Below, in pieces: positions 13,461 through 21,340 of a stretch of DNA of 32,537 bases. Numbering within the stretch: position 1 is the first letter of the stretch; each line of letters starts with the position of its first letter. Source of the DNA: an uncultured Clostridia bacterium (GTDB lineage Bacteria; Bacillota; Clostridia; Christensenellales; Borkfalkiaceae); assembly GCA_947631465.1 (NCBI GenBank), contig CANRLK010000018.1:1-32537 (forward strand), written 5' to 3'. The notes under the pieces were generated by a model that was given only the letters and a program-made list of their open reading frames with translations, was not told the origin of the DNA and made no database searches. The position numbers were made by a program, and so were the translations under genes.

Positions 13461-13668
13461 TTGGCTCCCCCTACGAGGGGTGGAGCGGCGCAATTTCTGT
13501 TCGACAGCGCGGGGCGCTGCGAACTGCATGCGAAGACGCGCCATTCTAATGCTTATCCATGCGCGGCGCACGAGCCGAAGGCGAGTACAGCCGAGCTGGT
13601 GGCGAGGCGGACTTGCGGCGGGGGCGACCGCCGCAAGGCGGCGCGCATGGCGTGACTGAGGGGGTGTC
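13461..13668 (+). repeat. Class II repeat, long form (copy with a changed inner stem)
   Basis: Ends TTGGCTCCCCCT and CTGAGGGGGTGT. The inner stem is CAGCGC-ggg-GCGCTG instead of CAGCCC-agt-GGGCTG, a paired C-to-G and G-to-C change. GTTCG/CGAAC and CTTGCGGCGG/CCGCCGCAAG stems are intact. Confidence 0.85.
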
Positions 13669-13711
13669 GCTCTACATCTTTTCCATCCATAAAAAAATTT
13701 CAAGCGCAGCC

Positions 13712-13740
13712 GATTAGGACGTCTCGGTTTGCGGTATAAT
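13712..13740 (+). promoter_or_regulatory. Promoter of hsp20
   Basis: Perfect -10 TATAAT (13735-13740); the -35 position holds only GATTAG (13712-13717). No CIRCE element is seen, so control by HrcA is not supported. Confidence 0.5.
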
Positions 13741-13781
13741 TAGAGTAGAAAAAAGTGCCGCAAGGCAAAGGAGAAAAAAAT

Positions 13782-14195
13782 ATGAAAACTTATTTGCAGA
13801 CCAGATCAAATTCCGATGACATCCTTGACGCATTCAGCGACTTCTTCCGCCCCATGTTCTATGAAGAATCCACAGGCGGCATGAGAACGGACATCCGCGA
13901 GAAAGAGGGGAACTACGAGCTCGACATCGAGCTTCCTGGCTTTGATAAGAGCGAGATCAAGATCTCCCTTCAAAACGGCTATCTCACCGTCGGCGCAGAG
14001 AAAAAGGAAAAAGACCCCAAAGAGGGCAAATACCTTCGCCGCGAGTGCATTCTCTCCTGCAGACGCAGCTATTACGTCGGCGAGGACATCCCGCAGGACG
14101 GTATCAAGGCAAAATACGAGCAGGGCATCCTCTCTCTCACTATCCCTAAGGAATCGCCCAAAAAGATCGAAGAAAAGACCATCGATATCGAATAA
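13782..14195 (+). CDS. Hsp20 / alpha-crystallin small heat-shock protein
   Basis: 137 residues. The alpha-crystallin domain covers about residues 35-125: TDIREKEGNYELDIELPGFD, KSEIKISLQNGYLTVGAEKK and the signature GILSLTIPKE, followed by a short tail. It is an ATP-independent holdase that forms oligomers and keeps unfolding cytoplasmic proteins soluble. AAAGGAG lies upstream of the ATG. It is transcribed alone; the weak -35 of its promoter could mean activator or alternative sigma control, but that is inference. Two 17-bp direct repeats and a terminator follow. Confidence 0.95.
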   Translation: MKTYLQTRSNSDDILDAFSDFFRPMFYEESTGGMRTDIREKEGNYELDIELPGFDKSEIKISLQNGYLTVGAEKKEKDPKEGKYLRRECILSCRRSYYVGEDIPQDGIKAKYEQGILSLTIPKESPKKIEEKTIDIE

Positions 14196-14201
14196 TCCAA
14201 T

Positions 14202-14261
14202 ACTATGCGTGACATAATACCTAAAAAATCGCGTTTTGCATAGTACTATGTCAGACATAAT
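14202..14261 (+). repeat. Two 17-bp direct repeats behind hsp20
   Basis: ACTATGCGTGACATAAT (14202-14218) and ACTATGTCAGACATAAT (14245-14261), 43 bp apart. ACTATGC and GCATAGT also form an inverted pair across the interval. Role unknown. Confidence 0.6.
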
Positions 14262-14282
14262 CGCATCAAAGACCATAAAAAG

Positions 14283-14306
14283 CCGAGGTTCTTCCTCGGT
14301 TTTTAT
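14283..14306. terminator. Intrinsic terminator after hsp20
   Basis: CCGAGG (14283-14288) pairs with CCTCGG (14294-14299), flanked by an A-run and followed by ttttta, so it may also work on the minus strand. Confidence 0.85.
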
Positions 14307-14320
14307 TTGATAAAAAACAT

Positions 14321-14349
14321 TTGCAAAGCGTCTTGGGTTATGTTATAAT
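14321..14349 (+). promoter_or_regulatory. Promoter of hisK, predicting a leaderless mRNA
   Basis: TTGCAA (14321-14326), 17-bp spacer, TATAAT (14344-14349), then six bases and the ATG at 14356. Transcription should begin at or next to the A of the start codon. Confidence 0.75.
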
Positions 14350-14355
14350 CGTTCC

Positions 14356-15168
14356 ATGAAACTTACCGATCTTCATACGCACTCCACGTTTTCGGCGGAC
14401 GGAAAGTCCGCGCTCGCCGACATGGTGGAAACGGCGAAAACCATGGGGCTCTCTTTTTACGGGATCTCCGAGCACTTCGATACCGATTCTATCTCCGCTC
14501 TCGTCTTTGCGGCGACGGACGCTTCCGCTTATTTTACCGCCGCGCGGGCGTTGCAGGAAAAAGTTTGCACCAAAGAATTTCGCTTTCTTGCGGGCGGGGA
14601 ATTCGGGTTCAGCCGCGAGCGCGAGGCGCAAGAGCGGCTCTTGTCGATCTGCGATTGGTTCTCTCCCGATTTTGTCATAAACAGCGTGCACGCCGTGGAC
14701 GGTCACGACTGTTATTTTCCCGAATATTTCGCGGACAAAACAAAAGAGGCGGCATACGGCGCCTACCTCGAAACGGTGCGAAATAGCCTCGACGCGCCCT
14801 ATCCCTTCGACATCGTGGGGCATATCGGCTATGTTTCCCGCAACGCGCCCTATCCCGTCCGTAAGATCCGCTATGAAGATTTTTCCGATTTATACGACGA
14901 TATTCTCAAAACGATCGTGCGAAAGGGGAAGATCTTGGAAGTGAACAGTTCGGCGCGGGGCGCGGAGAGCGATTTTCTGCCCGACGTTGACGTGCTTTCC
15001 CGCTACTTCGAACTCGGCGGCAGGCTGGTCTCGTTCGGCTCGGACGCCCATGCGACCGCCCGCATTTGCGATAAACGTGCCATGATCGTATCCGTACTCA
15101 AAAAAATCGGATTTCGGGCGATCGCCGTGCCCGTGTGCGGCGAAACCGTCCTATGCGATCTCGATTAA
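14356..15168 (+). CDS. hisK: Histidinol-phosphatase of the PHP family (HisK type)
   Basis: 270 residues, the usual HisK length. PHP motifs: DLHTHSTFSADGK (residues 5-17), GISEHFDTD, GGEFGFS, INSVHAVDGHD, HIGYVSRNAPY and FGSDAHATAR, giving the tri-metal site. It removes phosphate from histidinol phosphate in histidine synthesis. No other his genes are nearby, which is common for this family. There is no Shine-Dalgarno; the -10 box ends six bases before the ATG, so the mRNA is probably leaderless. The stop overlaps the end of the convergent ABC-F gene by four bases. A different PHP phosphatase activity cannot be excluded. Confidence 0.88.
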   Translation: MKLTDLHTHSTFSADGKSALADMVETAKTMGLSFYGISEHFDTDSISALVFAATDASAYFTAARALQEKVCTKEFRFLAGGEFGFSREREAQERLLSICDWFSPDFVINSVHAVDGHDCYFPEYFADKTKEAAYGAYLETVRNSLDAPYPFDIVGHIGYVSRNAPYPVRKIRYEDFSDLYDDILKTIVRKGKILEVNSSARGAESDFLPDVDVLSRYFELGGRLVSFGSDAHATARICDKRAMIVSVLKKIGFRAIAVPVCGETVLCDLD

Positions 15169-17030
15169 ATGAGCGTTTCGTATTCCGCGTAAAGCGCGTC
15201 CGATTCGGCATGCAATTCTTTCAGGCGCGCGGAAATTTCCAGCACTTTGCGGTAATCCGCCGCGCATTCCGCAAGCGACGCGTTGAGCGTCGCTTCTTCC
15301 GCTTCAATGGCTTCGAGCCGCTTTTCGATCTCCCTCGTCCGCTGCGCCTTTTTCGCCTCATCCGCGCGCTCCGATCTCGAACGGTAGCCGCCCGTCGGCT
15401 TGTCTGTTTTTTCGCTCTTTTGCGGCTTTGTCTCCTGCGCCTTGCTCTCCGCTTTGACCTTCAAATATTCTTCAAGCGTTCCGTCGAACACGCGCAAAGT
15501 TTGGTTTTCGATCGAGGCGATGCAGTCCGCGACCCGTTCGATGAACCGTCTGTCATGGGAGACGAAGAGGACCGTCCCGTCGAATTTTTCGAGCGCGTCT
15601 TCGAGCGACTCGCGCGCCGCAAGGTCGAGGTGGTTGGTCGGCTCATCCAAAAAGAGCACGTTGCCCCGCTCCGTTTCGAGCACGGCGAGGGCGAGCTTTG
15701 CGCGCAGTCCCCCCGAGAGTTCGCCGATCTTCTTTTGAACGTCCGCTTCAAAAAGTCCCGCTTTTGCGAGCGTCTTTTGCGCGTCCGTCCGCGGCATGAG
15801 CGGATGCTTGCCCCAAAAAAAGTCCAACACGCGCTCGTCCTTCGGAAGGTCCGCGCCCTCTTGGTCGAAGTAGGAGATCTTGGTGAATTTGGCGTGCGAA
15901 ACTTCTCGGCTTTCCTGTTTCAAAAATTTGAGCAGAGTGGATTTGCCCGTGCCGTTATCGCCCGTCAGCGCGCATTTTCTTCCGCGCGCGAGCGTGAACG
16001 ACCCCGCCTTGATGAGCAGTTTGTCGCCTGCGAAGAGGTCGAATTTTTCGGCTTTGATTACCGTCTCGTAGGGCTTTTGCTCATACGAAAAGCAAAACCT
16101 CGGCGGGGGAGGGGGCAAGACGGGCTTTTCGAGAAGCTCCATGCGCTCCAAACGGTTGACGCGGGACTGCGCGCTCTTTGCCGTCGTCGCGCGGACAAGG
16201 TTTTTATTGACATAGTCTTGAAGGCGGGCGATCTCTTCCTGCTGCTTTTCGTAAGCCGAAAGCTCCTGTTTGAGTTTTTCCTCCTTCAAAACGCGGTATT
16301 TCGAATAGTTCCCGCGAAAGACCGAGAGCTTCCCGCCCTCGATTTCAAGGGTCTTGGAAGTGATCTTGTCGAGAAAATACCGATCGTGCGAGACCGTGAG
16401 AATGGCGCTCTTGACCGTTTTGAGATAATCTTCGAGCCAGAACAGGGTCTTGACGTCGAGGTGGTTGGTGGGCTCGTCCAAAATGAGAAGGTCGGGCGCT
16501 TCGAGAAGCAGCTTACAAAGCGCGAGCCGCGTCTTTTCCCCGCCCGACATCGTGGCGATCTTTTGAGCGTACATCTTTTCAAATCCCATGCCATTTAAGA
16601 CGGTCTTGACCTTGACGTCCGCTTGATAACTGTCCCTCGCGGCGATCCGACCGCTCAGCCGTTCGATCTCGGAAGAGAGCGCCTTTCGCTCGTCGTCCTT
16701 TGCCTTAGAAAAATCCTCCTGCGTTCTTCGGAGCTTTTCGATCAGCCGTTCGTCCTCGGCAAAGACTTCCTTCATCGCCTCGTAAACGGTCAAAGAGGAG
16801 TCGAACTTCTCGTCTTGGCGAAGATAGCCGATGCGCGCGCCGTTTTTTTTGAAGATCGTGCCCGTGTCGGGCGTGAGTTCGCCCAAGATGAGCCGAAGCA
16901 GGGTGGTTTTCCCGACGCCGTTCGCGCCCAAGAGCCCGATGCGCTCGGTCTCATGCACCGAAAAACAGACGTCCTGTATGATCGGAACGCCCAAATAGCC
17001 GAAGGTGACGTTTTCAAGGGATAAAAGCAT
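15165..17030 (-). CDS. ABC-F family ATPase (ribosome-associated type)
   Basis: 621 residues with two ATP-binding domains and no membrane segments. Domain 1: Walker A GANGVGKTT (35-43), signature MSGGEKTRLAL, LILDEPTNHLD. A charged helical linker follows at about 245-320 (KLKQELSAYEKQQEEIARLQ). Domain 2: Walker A GDNGTGKST, signature LSGGLRAKLAL (Leu where Glu is usual), LFLDEPTNHLD, VSHDRRFIE. The last 100 residues form a coiled coil (RTREIEKRLEAIEAEEATL), as in the Uup and YdiF-like groups. ABC-F proteins bind the ribosomal E site and help stalled ribosomes; some give antibiotic resistance, but nothing here marks it as a resistance type. The ribosome binding site is a weak GGAAG. Confidence 0.93.
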   Translation of the reverse strand: MLLSLENVTFGYLGVPIIQDVCFSVHETERIGLLGANGVGKTTLLRLILGELTPDTGTIFKKNGARIGYLRQDEKFDSSLTVYEAMKEVFAEDERLIEKLRRTQEDFSKAKDDERKALSSEIERLSGRIAARDSYQADVKVKTVLNGMGFEKMYAQKIATMSGGEKTRLALCKLLLEAPDLLILDEPTNHLDVKTLFWLEDYLKTVKSAILTVSHDRYFLDKITSKTLEIEGGKLSVFRGNYSKYRVLKEEKLKQELSAYEKQQEEIARLQDYVNKNLVRATTAKSAQSRVNRLERMELLEKPVLPPPPPRFCFSYEQKPYETVIKAEKFDLFAGDKLLIKAGSFTLARGRKCALTGDNGTGKSTLLKFLKQESREVSHAKFTKISYFDQEGADLPKDERVLDFFWGKHPLMPRTDAQKTLAKAGLFEADVQKKIGELSGGLRAKLALAVLETERGNVLFLDEPTNHLDLAARESLEDALEKFDGTVLFVSHDRRFIERVADCIASIENQTLRVFDGTLEEYLKVKAESKAQETKPQKSEKTDKPTGGYRSRSERADEAKKAQRTREIEKRLEAIEAEEATLNASLAECAADYRKVLEISARLKELHAESDALYAEYETLI

Positions 17031-17053
17031 ACGGTTTCTTCCAAACTTTTTTT

Positions 17054-17182
17054 ATGAAAAAGTGTGAGCAGCTCGCCTATGTCCGCTTGCTCGAAGAACG
17101 GCTCAAAAGCGCGTCCCCCGACGAGTGCGGAAAACTGACCAAAGAGCTCGTCAAAGTCAAGGACGATTGGGTCAACGATTGA
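17054..17182 (+). CDS. Hypothetical 42-residue protein
   Basis: ATG to TGA between two minus-strand genes. The product, beginning MKKCEQLAYVRLLEERLKS and ending KVKDDWVND, looks like a helical hairpin with heptad-like leucines and two cysteines (4 and 25). Codon use resembles that of the neighbours (many third-position G or C). No Shine-Dalgarno is visible; the ATG follows a run of T. I do not recognise a family. It could be a chance frame antisense to the leader of the ABC-F gene. Confidence 0.5.
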   Translation: MKKCEQLAYVRLLEERLKSASPDECGKLTKELVKVKDDWVND

Positions 17183-17220
17183 CTGTCCTTTTCGGGATTT
17201 TTGCCTTGAAAAAAGCGGGC

Positions 17221-18075
17221 TTAAAAGTCCCAATGGGGGATGAAGTCGGTTTCCGCGCTCGATTTTTCCTGCGCATAGAGGTTTTCAAAGCCGAGCGAGA
17301 GGGCATAGTCGACGACCCGCCGATATTCACGCGGGGTGAGCCTTCGGGAGAGTTCGGGGAAGTTCTCGATCTCGCCCATCGGGGTGTATTGGCGCATGAG
17401 GGAGATCGGCGCATTCGGCGGCAGGAGCTCTTTGAGGGTATCGAGGACCTTGAAGGAGTCCGCGGTGCACATCGGGAGCGCTAAGTGACGGACGAGGATC
17501 CCGGAGAGGAGTTTTTTGTCGTCGCTCCAAATGATTTTCTTTTGCGCCATGAAGGCGATCGCCTCTTTGGCGTAGTCGAAGTAGTCCGCTCTTCCCGTGT
17601 AGCGAAGGGAGAGGGACGGGGAGACGAATTTGAGATCGGGTAGCCAGACGTCGATGAAGGGGGAGATCTTTTCAAGCGCGTTGAGCGTGACGTAGCCGCT
17701 TGAATTATAGACGACGGGGATGTCGGGATGATAGAGCGAAAGCGCCTCGCAAAGTTCGTCAATCAAGTGGTCGGGCGTGACGAGATTGATGTTGTCCGCG
17801 CCCATTTCTTCGAGCGCTTTGAAGAGGTCGGTGAGCTCTTCCGGGGTGATGGTTTTTCCGCGGCGGGCGCGGGAGAGATCGAAGTTTTGGCAGAACGCGC
17901 AGCGCAGGTTGCAGCCGCAAAAGAAGATCGTCCCGCTGCCGTTTTTGTGCGAGATGGGGGGTTCTTCGAAGGGATGAAGATAGTATTTCGCGATGGTGAG
18001 CCCCTTGACGCCGCAGCGTCCGACGTGGACGCTGCGGTCGATGCCGCAGGCGAGGGGACAAGCTCTGCATTCCAT
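17221..18075 (-). CDS. PflX-like radical SAM protein (COG1313 type)
   Basis: 284 residues. The radical SAM cluster motif is CNLRCAFC inside FFCGCNLRCAFCQNFDLS (about residues 51-68). An N-terminal set of cysteines (C3, C6, C10 and C21 in RCGV) is typical of the PflX branch and may hold an extra cluster. Further landmarks: HPFEEPPISHKNGSGTIFF, NINLVTPDHLID, PVVYNSSGYV, WLPDLKF and LMRQYTPMG. The family resembles pyruvate formate-lyase activases but its substrate is unknown. The ATG has no Shine-Dalgarno; a perfect -10 ends six bases before it, so the mRNA is predicted to be leaderless. The longer frame start at 18186 would remove the promoter and is not supported. Confidence 0.9.
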   Translation of the reverse strand: MECRACPLACGIDRSVHVGRCGVKGLTIAKYYLHPFEEPPISHKNGSGTIFFCGCNLRCAFCQNFDLSRARRGKTITPEELTDLFKALEEMGADNINLVTPDHLIDELCEALSLYHPDIPVVYNSSGYVTLNALEKISPFIDVWLPDLKFVSPSLSLRYTGRADYFDYAKEAIAFMAQKKIIWSDDKKLLSGILVRHLALPMCTADSFKVLDTLKELLPPNAPISLMRQYTPMGEIENFPELSRRLTPREYRRVVDYALSLGFENLYAQEKSSAETDFIPHWDF

Positions 18076-18081
18076 GCGAAA

Positions 18082-18110
18082 ATTATAGCAAGCATTGATG
18101 GAAAAGTCAA
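18082..18110 (-). promoter_or_regulatory. Promoter of the PflX-like gene, predicting a leaderless mRNA
   Basis: Minus strand TTGACT (18110-18105), 17-bp spacer, TATAAT (18087-18082), then six bases (tttcgc) and ATG at 18075. Confidence 0.8.
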
Positions 18111-18179
18111 CCGAAAGCCGCGGCGTGCACGATTCGCCGTGTTTTTTTGTCGGCGCGGAGAATGCGCCTTTTATTTTTG

Positions 18180-18208
18180 TTGACAATTCGCCGTCTTGGG
18201 ATTATAAT
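18180..18208 (+). promoter_or_regulatory. Promoter of metK
   Basis: TTGACA (18180-18185), 17-bp spacer, TATAAT (18203-18208). The leader is only about 27 bases, too short for a SAM riboswitch. Confidence 0.85.
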
Positions 18209-18241
18209 AATGAGCGAAATTTATTTTTTCGGAAGATTACG

Positions 18242-19402
18242 ATGAGAAGATTTTTTACAAGTGAAAGCGTGACGGAAGGTCATCCCGATAAGCTCTGCGA
18301 TCGGGTCTCGGACAGCATTTTGGACGAGCTCTTAAAACAAGACCCCTTGTCCCGTGCCGCAGTGGAGTGCTGCGCGGCGTATAATTCGCTCTTTATCACG
18401 GGCGAGGTCACAAGCAAGGCAAACGTCGATTTCGAAGCGATCGCGCGAAACGCCATCCGCGAGATCGGCTACACGGCGGGAGATTTCGCCTTCGACAAGT
18501 GCGAGATCCTCTGCCGTATCCATGCGCAGTCGCCCGACATCGCGCTCGGCGTCAATCATTCCCTCGAAAACAGGGCAGGGGGAGATGTGACCGACCTCAT
18601 CGGCGCGGGGGATCAGGGCATGATGTTCGGCTATGCCTGCCGGGAGACCGAGGAGCTCATGCCCCTTCCCATCGTGCTCGCGCATAAACTCTCCTATCGG
18701 CTTGCGATGCTGCGGAAAGAGGGGACGCTCAAATACCTTCGCCCCGACGGCAAGACGCAGGTCACCGTGGAGTATGACGGCAAACGCCCCGTGCGGGTGG
18801 ATACCGTCGTGATCTCCGCCCAGCACAATACCCATGTCTCGCATGAGGAGATCGCACGGGATATGAAGGAACTCTGCGTGAAGGCGGTCATTCCCGAGGC
18901 GCTGCTCGATGGAGACACAAAGTACTTCATCAACCCGACGGGGAGATTTGAGATCGGAGGTCCTGAGGGCGATTCGGGACTGACGGGCAGGAAGATTGTC
19001 GTGGATACCTACGGCGGGAGATGCCCGCACGGCGGCGGTGCGTTTTCGGGCAAGGATTGCACAAAGGTGGACAGAAGCGCGGCGTATATGGCGCGGTATA
19101 TTTGCAAGAATATGGTCGCGGCGGGCATTTGCGACGAGATGGAACTGCAAGTCGCCTATGCGATCGGCGTGGCGCGCCCCGTCTCGATCTTTGTGGATAC
19201 CTTCGGCACGGGAAAACTCTCGGATGAGAAGATCATCGAGATCGTCAAGCGCGAGTTCGATCTTCGCCCCGCGGCCATCATCGAAAAACTCGATTTAAGG
19301 AAACCCGTGTATAAGGAAACGTCCGCATACGGGCATTTCGGAAGAGATCATTACGCCTGGGAACAGACGGACAAGGTAGAGGAACTCAAAAGGTACTTAT
19401 AA
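18242..19402 (+). CDS. metK: S-adenosylmethionine synthetase
   Basis: 386 residues, normal for MetK. It makes SAM from methionine and ATP in the cytoplasm. Motifs: [20 protein letters not shown] at the start, [32 protein letters not shown] and [20 protein letters not shown] (Cys where many have Pro), then [11 protein letters not shown] near the end. The start is the ATG whose product begins MRRFFTSES; a weak GGAAG precedes it. There is no riboswitch. The YbaK-type gene starts on the very next base after its stop, so they form a coupled pair. SAM made here would also serve the radical SAM proteins, though that is a general link only. Confidence 0.97.
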   Translation: MRRFFTSESVTEGHPDKLCDRVSDSILDELLKQDPLSRAAVECCAAYNSLFITGEVTSKANVDFEAIARNAIREIGYTAGDFAFDKCEILCRIHAQSPDIALGVNHSLENRAGGDVTDLIGAGDQGMMFGYACRETEELMPLPIVLAHKLSYRLAMLRKEGTLKYLRPDGKTQVTVEYDGKRPVRVDTVVISAQHNTHVSHEEIARDMKELCVKAVIPEALLDGDTKYFINPTGRFEIGGPEGDSGLTGRKIVVDTYGGRCPHGGGAFSGKDCTKVDRSAAYMARYICKNMVAAGICDEMELQVAYAIGVARPVSIFVDTFGTGKLSDEKIIEIVKREFDLRPAAIIEKLDLRKPVYKETSAYGHFGRDHYAWEQTDKVEELKRYL

Positions 19403-19873
19403 ATGTCGATCGAAAGAGTGAGGGCGTATTTTCGGACGCTTGGGAAGGAAGATCGGGTGATCGAGCTCGGGGAGTCGAGCGCGACGGTCGTACTTGCGGC
19501 GAACGCGCTCGGATGCGAGCCGTGCAGGATCGCCAAGACGCTCGCCTTCCGCCACGGGGACGGGACGGTCTTGATCGTCGCGGCAGGGGACGCGAAGGTG
19601 GACAATCATAAATTCAAGGAATGTTTCGGGGAGAAGGCGAAGATGCTCACGCCCGAAGAGACGCTCGAACGGGTGGGGCACGCGGTTGGCGGCGTCTGCC
19701 CGTTTGCGACGAATGAAGGGGTAGAAGTGTACTTGGACGAATCGCTTAAACGGTTTGAGACGGTCTATCCCGCCTGCGGAAGCACGAACAGCGCAATTTG
19801 TTTGACGATCGACGAGCTGTTTCATGATTCAAACGCCTTGGGCTTTCTCGATGTGTGCAAGGATTGGAATTGA
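19403..19873 (+). CDS. YbaK/EbsC-type aminoacyl-tRNA deacylase
   Basis: 156 residues of the YbaK/ProX editing fold. Typical segments: CEPCRIAKTLAFRHGDG (with the conserved lysine), VAAGDAKVDNHKFKE, and GHAVGGVCPFATNEGVEVYL. Members hydrolyse mischarged tRNA such as Cys-tRNA(Pro) or Ala-tRNA(Pro) in trans. Its ATG follows the metK stop without a gap, so translation is probably by re-initiation, with AAAGG upstream inside metK. Substrate choice cannot be read from the sequence. Confidence 0.9.
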   Translation: MSIERVRAYFRTLGKEDRVIELGESSATVVLAANALGCEPCRIAKTLAFRHGDGTVLIVAAGDAKVDNHKFKECFGEKAKMLTPEETLERVGHAVGGVCPFATNEGVEVYLDESLKRFETVYPACGSTNSAICLTIDELFHDSNALGFLDVCKDWN

Positions 19874-19896
19874 TTCCATGGAAAGTGCAACTTTTT

Positions 19897-19952
19897 CTTG
19901 CTGTCCCCTCTATAAGGGGAAAGTGGCGCGCGAATGCGCGCCGAAAGGGGTG
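19897..19952 (+). repeat. Class II short form with a GGCGCGC hairpin as cargo
   Basis: Between CCCCTCTATAAGGGG and AAAGGGGTGTCT lies GGCGCGC (19925-19931) pairing with GCGCGCC (19936-19942). The ends are class II, the cargo is not. Confidence 0.65.
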
Positions 19953-19971
19953 TCTATTTCTAAATTACTGC

Positions 19972-20280
19972 GCGTTGGGAAATCGCATTTTCCATAAGCG
20001 CACACAATTTGCCGCTTGCCAGCTTAATGCAAGAAAGGATTGTCCTTTTATTGGCATGAAAAATTTATGCATGCTTTTTTTGTTTTATATAGTTCTTCTT
20101 TTTTCACGCTTGAAAAAAGAAGCAAAAAAGGCTCGGGACACTTGCGATGTGTCCCGAACCCCGCAACGCTTTTTTGCGTTCTTGCGCTTTCACTTCCTGC
20201 GCCGCCGCGAAGTGAAGCTCGCCGTAACCCAACGAGGGCGGCGCATCGGATACCCGAACTCACCGCCTTGCTTGGGTGAA
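19972..20280 (-). repeat. Module III hairpin joined to an inverted class I repeat
   Basis: 19972-20002 is the GGGAAAT/ATTTTCC hairpin (inverted relative of 2331-2361). It is followed by the inverted class I element with its TTGCCGCTTG end, the CTTCTTTTTTC/GAAAAAAGAAG stem, CGGGACAC/GTGTCCCG and the GCGCCGCC stem. It is the third full copy of class I. Confidence 0.8.
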
Positions 20281-20295
20281 CATCGCTCCCTCTTC

Positions 20296-20500
20296 TTGGC
20301 TGCCCCTAATAGGGGTGGAGCGGCGCAATTTCTGTTCGACAGCCCAGTGGGCTGCGAACTGCGCCGCAGAAGACGCGCCATTCTATTGCTTATCCATGCG
20401 CGGCGCACGAGCCGAAGGCGAGTACAGCCGAGCTGTTGGCGAGGCGGACTTACGGCGGGACGACCGCCGCAAGGCGGCGCGAACGCAACCCCACCCCTTG
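20296..20500 (+). repeat. Class II repeat, long form, before bioY
   Basis: TTGGCTGCCCCTAATAGGGG start, then GCGGCGCA/TGCGCCGC (8 bp, perfect), GTTCG/CGAAC and CAGCCCA/TGGGCTG stems. The 3' end is degraded (CTTACGGCGG/CCGCCGCAAG and no clear CTGAGGGGGTGT). Confidence 0.8.
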
Positions 20501-20550
20501 GCGAGAATATCAATTTTTCATTGACAAAAGTAAATACAAAAGGGATTTTT

Positions 20551-21099
20551 ATGAAAGGTTCAAAAAACATCATTCGTGGGAAAGACGTTGCCTATACGGG
20601 CATTGCGGTCGCGCTCATTGCCGTCTGCACATGGATCTCCCTTCCGATCGGGAACGTCCCATTCACTTTGCAGACCTTTGCCGTTGCATTTGTCGGCGCG
20701 GTGCTCGGCTGGAAACGCGGGCTTGCGGCAGTCTTTATCTACATCCTCATGGGACTGATGGGCATTCCCGTCTTTTCGTCCTTTTCGGCAGGGCCTTCCG
20801 CGCTTTTCGGACCTACGGGCGGCTATATCTTCGGATTTTTGTTCCTCGCGCTCTTGCCCGCGCTCTTCAAGCTCCTACCCGTGAAAAGACACGCCCTTCG
20901 CGCGGGCTTGTTCTTTGCCGCGGGCATTCTCGGGACGATTTTTTGCTATACCTTCGGGACGGTTTGGTTCGTGACCGTCTACTCCTGCACTTACGCCTAT
21001 GCGCTGACCCTTTGCGTCCTGCCGTTCATCGTGCCCGATCTCATCAAACTTCTGCTTGCGTCCGTGCTCGCCGTTCGCTTCGAACGCCTTGCCGTTTGA
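20551..21099 (+). CDS. bioY: BioY biotin transporter, ECF S-component
   Basis: 182 residues with five to six hydrophobic segments. Family marks: the N-terminal YTGIAVALIAVCTWISLPIG, VPFTLQTFAVAFVGAVLGW, YILMGLMGIPVFSSFSAGPS, and FGPTGGYIFGF, then the late FIVPDLIKLLLAS. BioY binds biotin in the membrane and pairs with an energising EcfT/EcfA module. No ecf genes or biotin synthesis genes are present here, so it probably shares a common energising module coded elsewhere. The ATG follows AAAGGG. A TTGACA at 20521 lacks a matching -10, so the promoter is uncertain. A repeat element sits directly upstream. Confidence 0.95.
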   Translation: MKGSKNIIRGKDVAYTGIAVALIAVCTWISLPIGNVPFTLQTFAVAFVGAVLGWKRGLAAVFIYILMGLMGIPVFSSFSAGPSALFGPTGGYIFGFLFLALLPALFKLLPVKRHALRAGLFFAAGILGTIFCYTFGTVWFVTVYSCTYAYALTLCVLPFIVPDLIKLLLASVLAVRFERLAV

Positions 21100-21213
21100 G
21101 ATTTTTTTCTTCGTTTTTGATAATATTAGTTATATTTAGTGATATTTTGAATTTTTTCAAATTTTCTTGTATTTTTATTGTCAAAATATGATATTAAAAA
21201 TATCGAAAAGGTA

Positions 21214-21242
21214 TTGCATTTTCTCCGGATATGCGGTATCAT
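21214..21242 (+). promoter_or_regulatory. Promoter of the leucine-rich-repeat/VWA operon
   Basis: TTGCAT (21214-21219), 17-bp spacer, TATCAT (21237-21242). The region 21100-21213 before it is AT-rich with no feature I recognise. Confidence 0.65.
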
Positions 21243-21264
21243 ATAAATAGGGTATCCTAAATGG

Positions 21265-21286
21265 GATCTTCTGCCCGCAGAAGATC
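21265..21286 (+). promoter_or_regulatory. Perfect 10-bp hairpin in the 5' leader
   Basis: GATCTTCTGC (21265-21274) pairs with GCAGAAGATC (21277-21286) around two bases, about 20 bases after the expected transcription start and 55 before the ATG. No U-run follows. It may stabilise the message or bind a protein. Confidence 0.5.
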
Positions 21287-21340
21287 TCAAAGAGGATGAT
21301 CGCGATTTCAGCTTAAACAAAAATAAGGAGGGATCGAAAC

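Noticed and set aside
13668-13781. CIRCE/HrcA operator before hsp20
   Set aside because: No TTAGCACTC-N9-GAGTGCTAA-like inverted repeat is present.
15135-16598. 487-codon plus-strand frame
   Set aside because: Antisense to the ABC-F gene, whose Walker and signature motifs are intact; the product is an Arg/Phe-rich mirror of its codons.
18209-18241. SAM riboswitch before metK
   Set aside because: The leader after the consensus promoter is only about 27 bases and has no stem structure.
20500-20550. Promoter of bioY at TTGACA 20521-20526
   Set aside because: No acceptable -10 at 16-18 bp, and the start codon lies at that distance; left unassigned.
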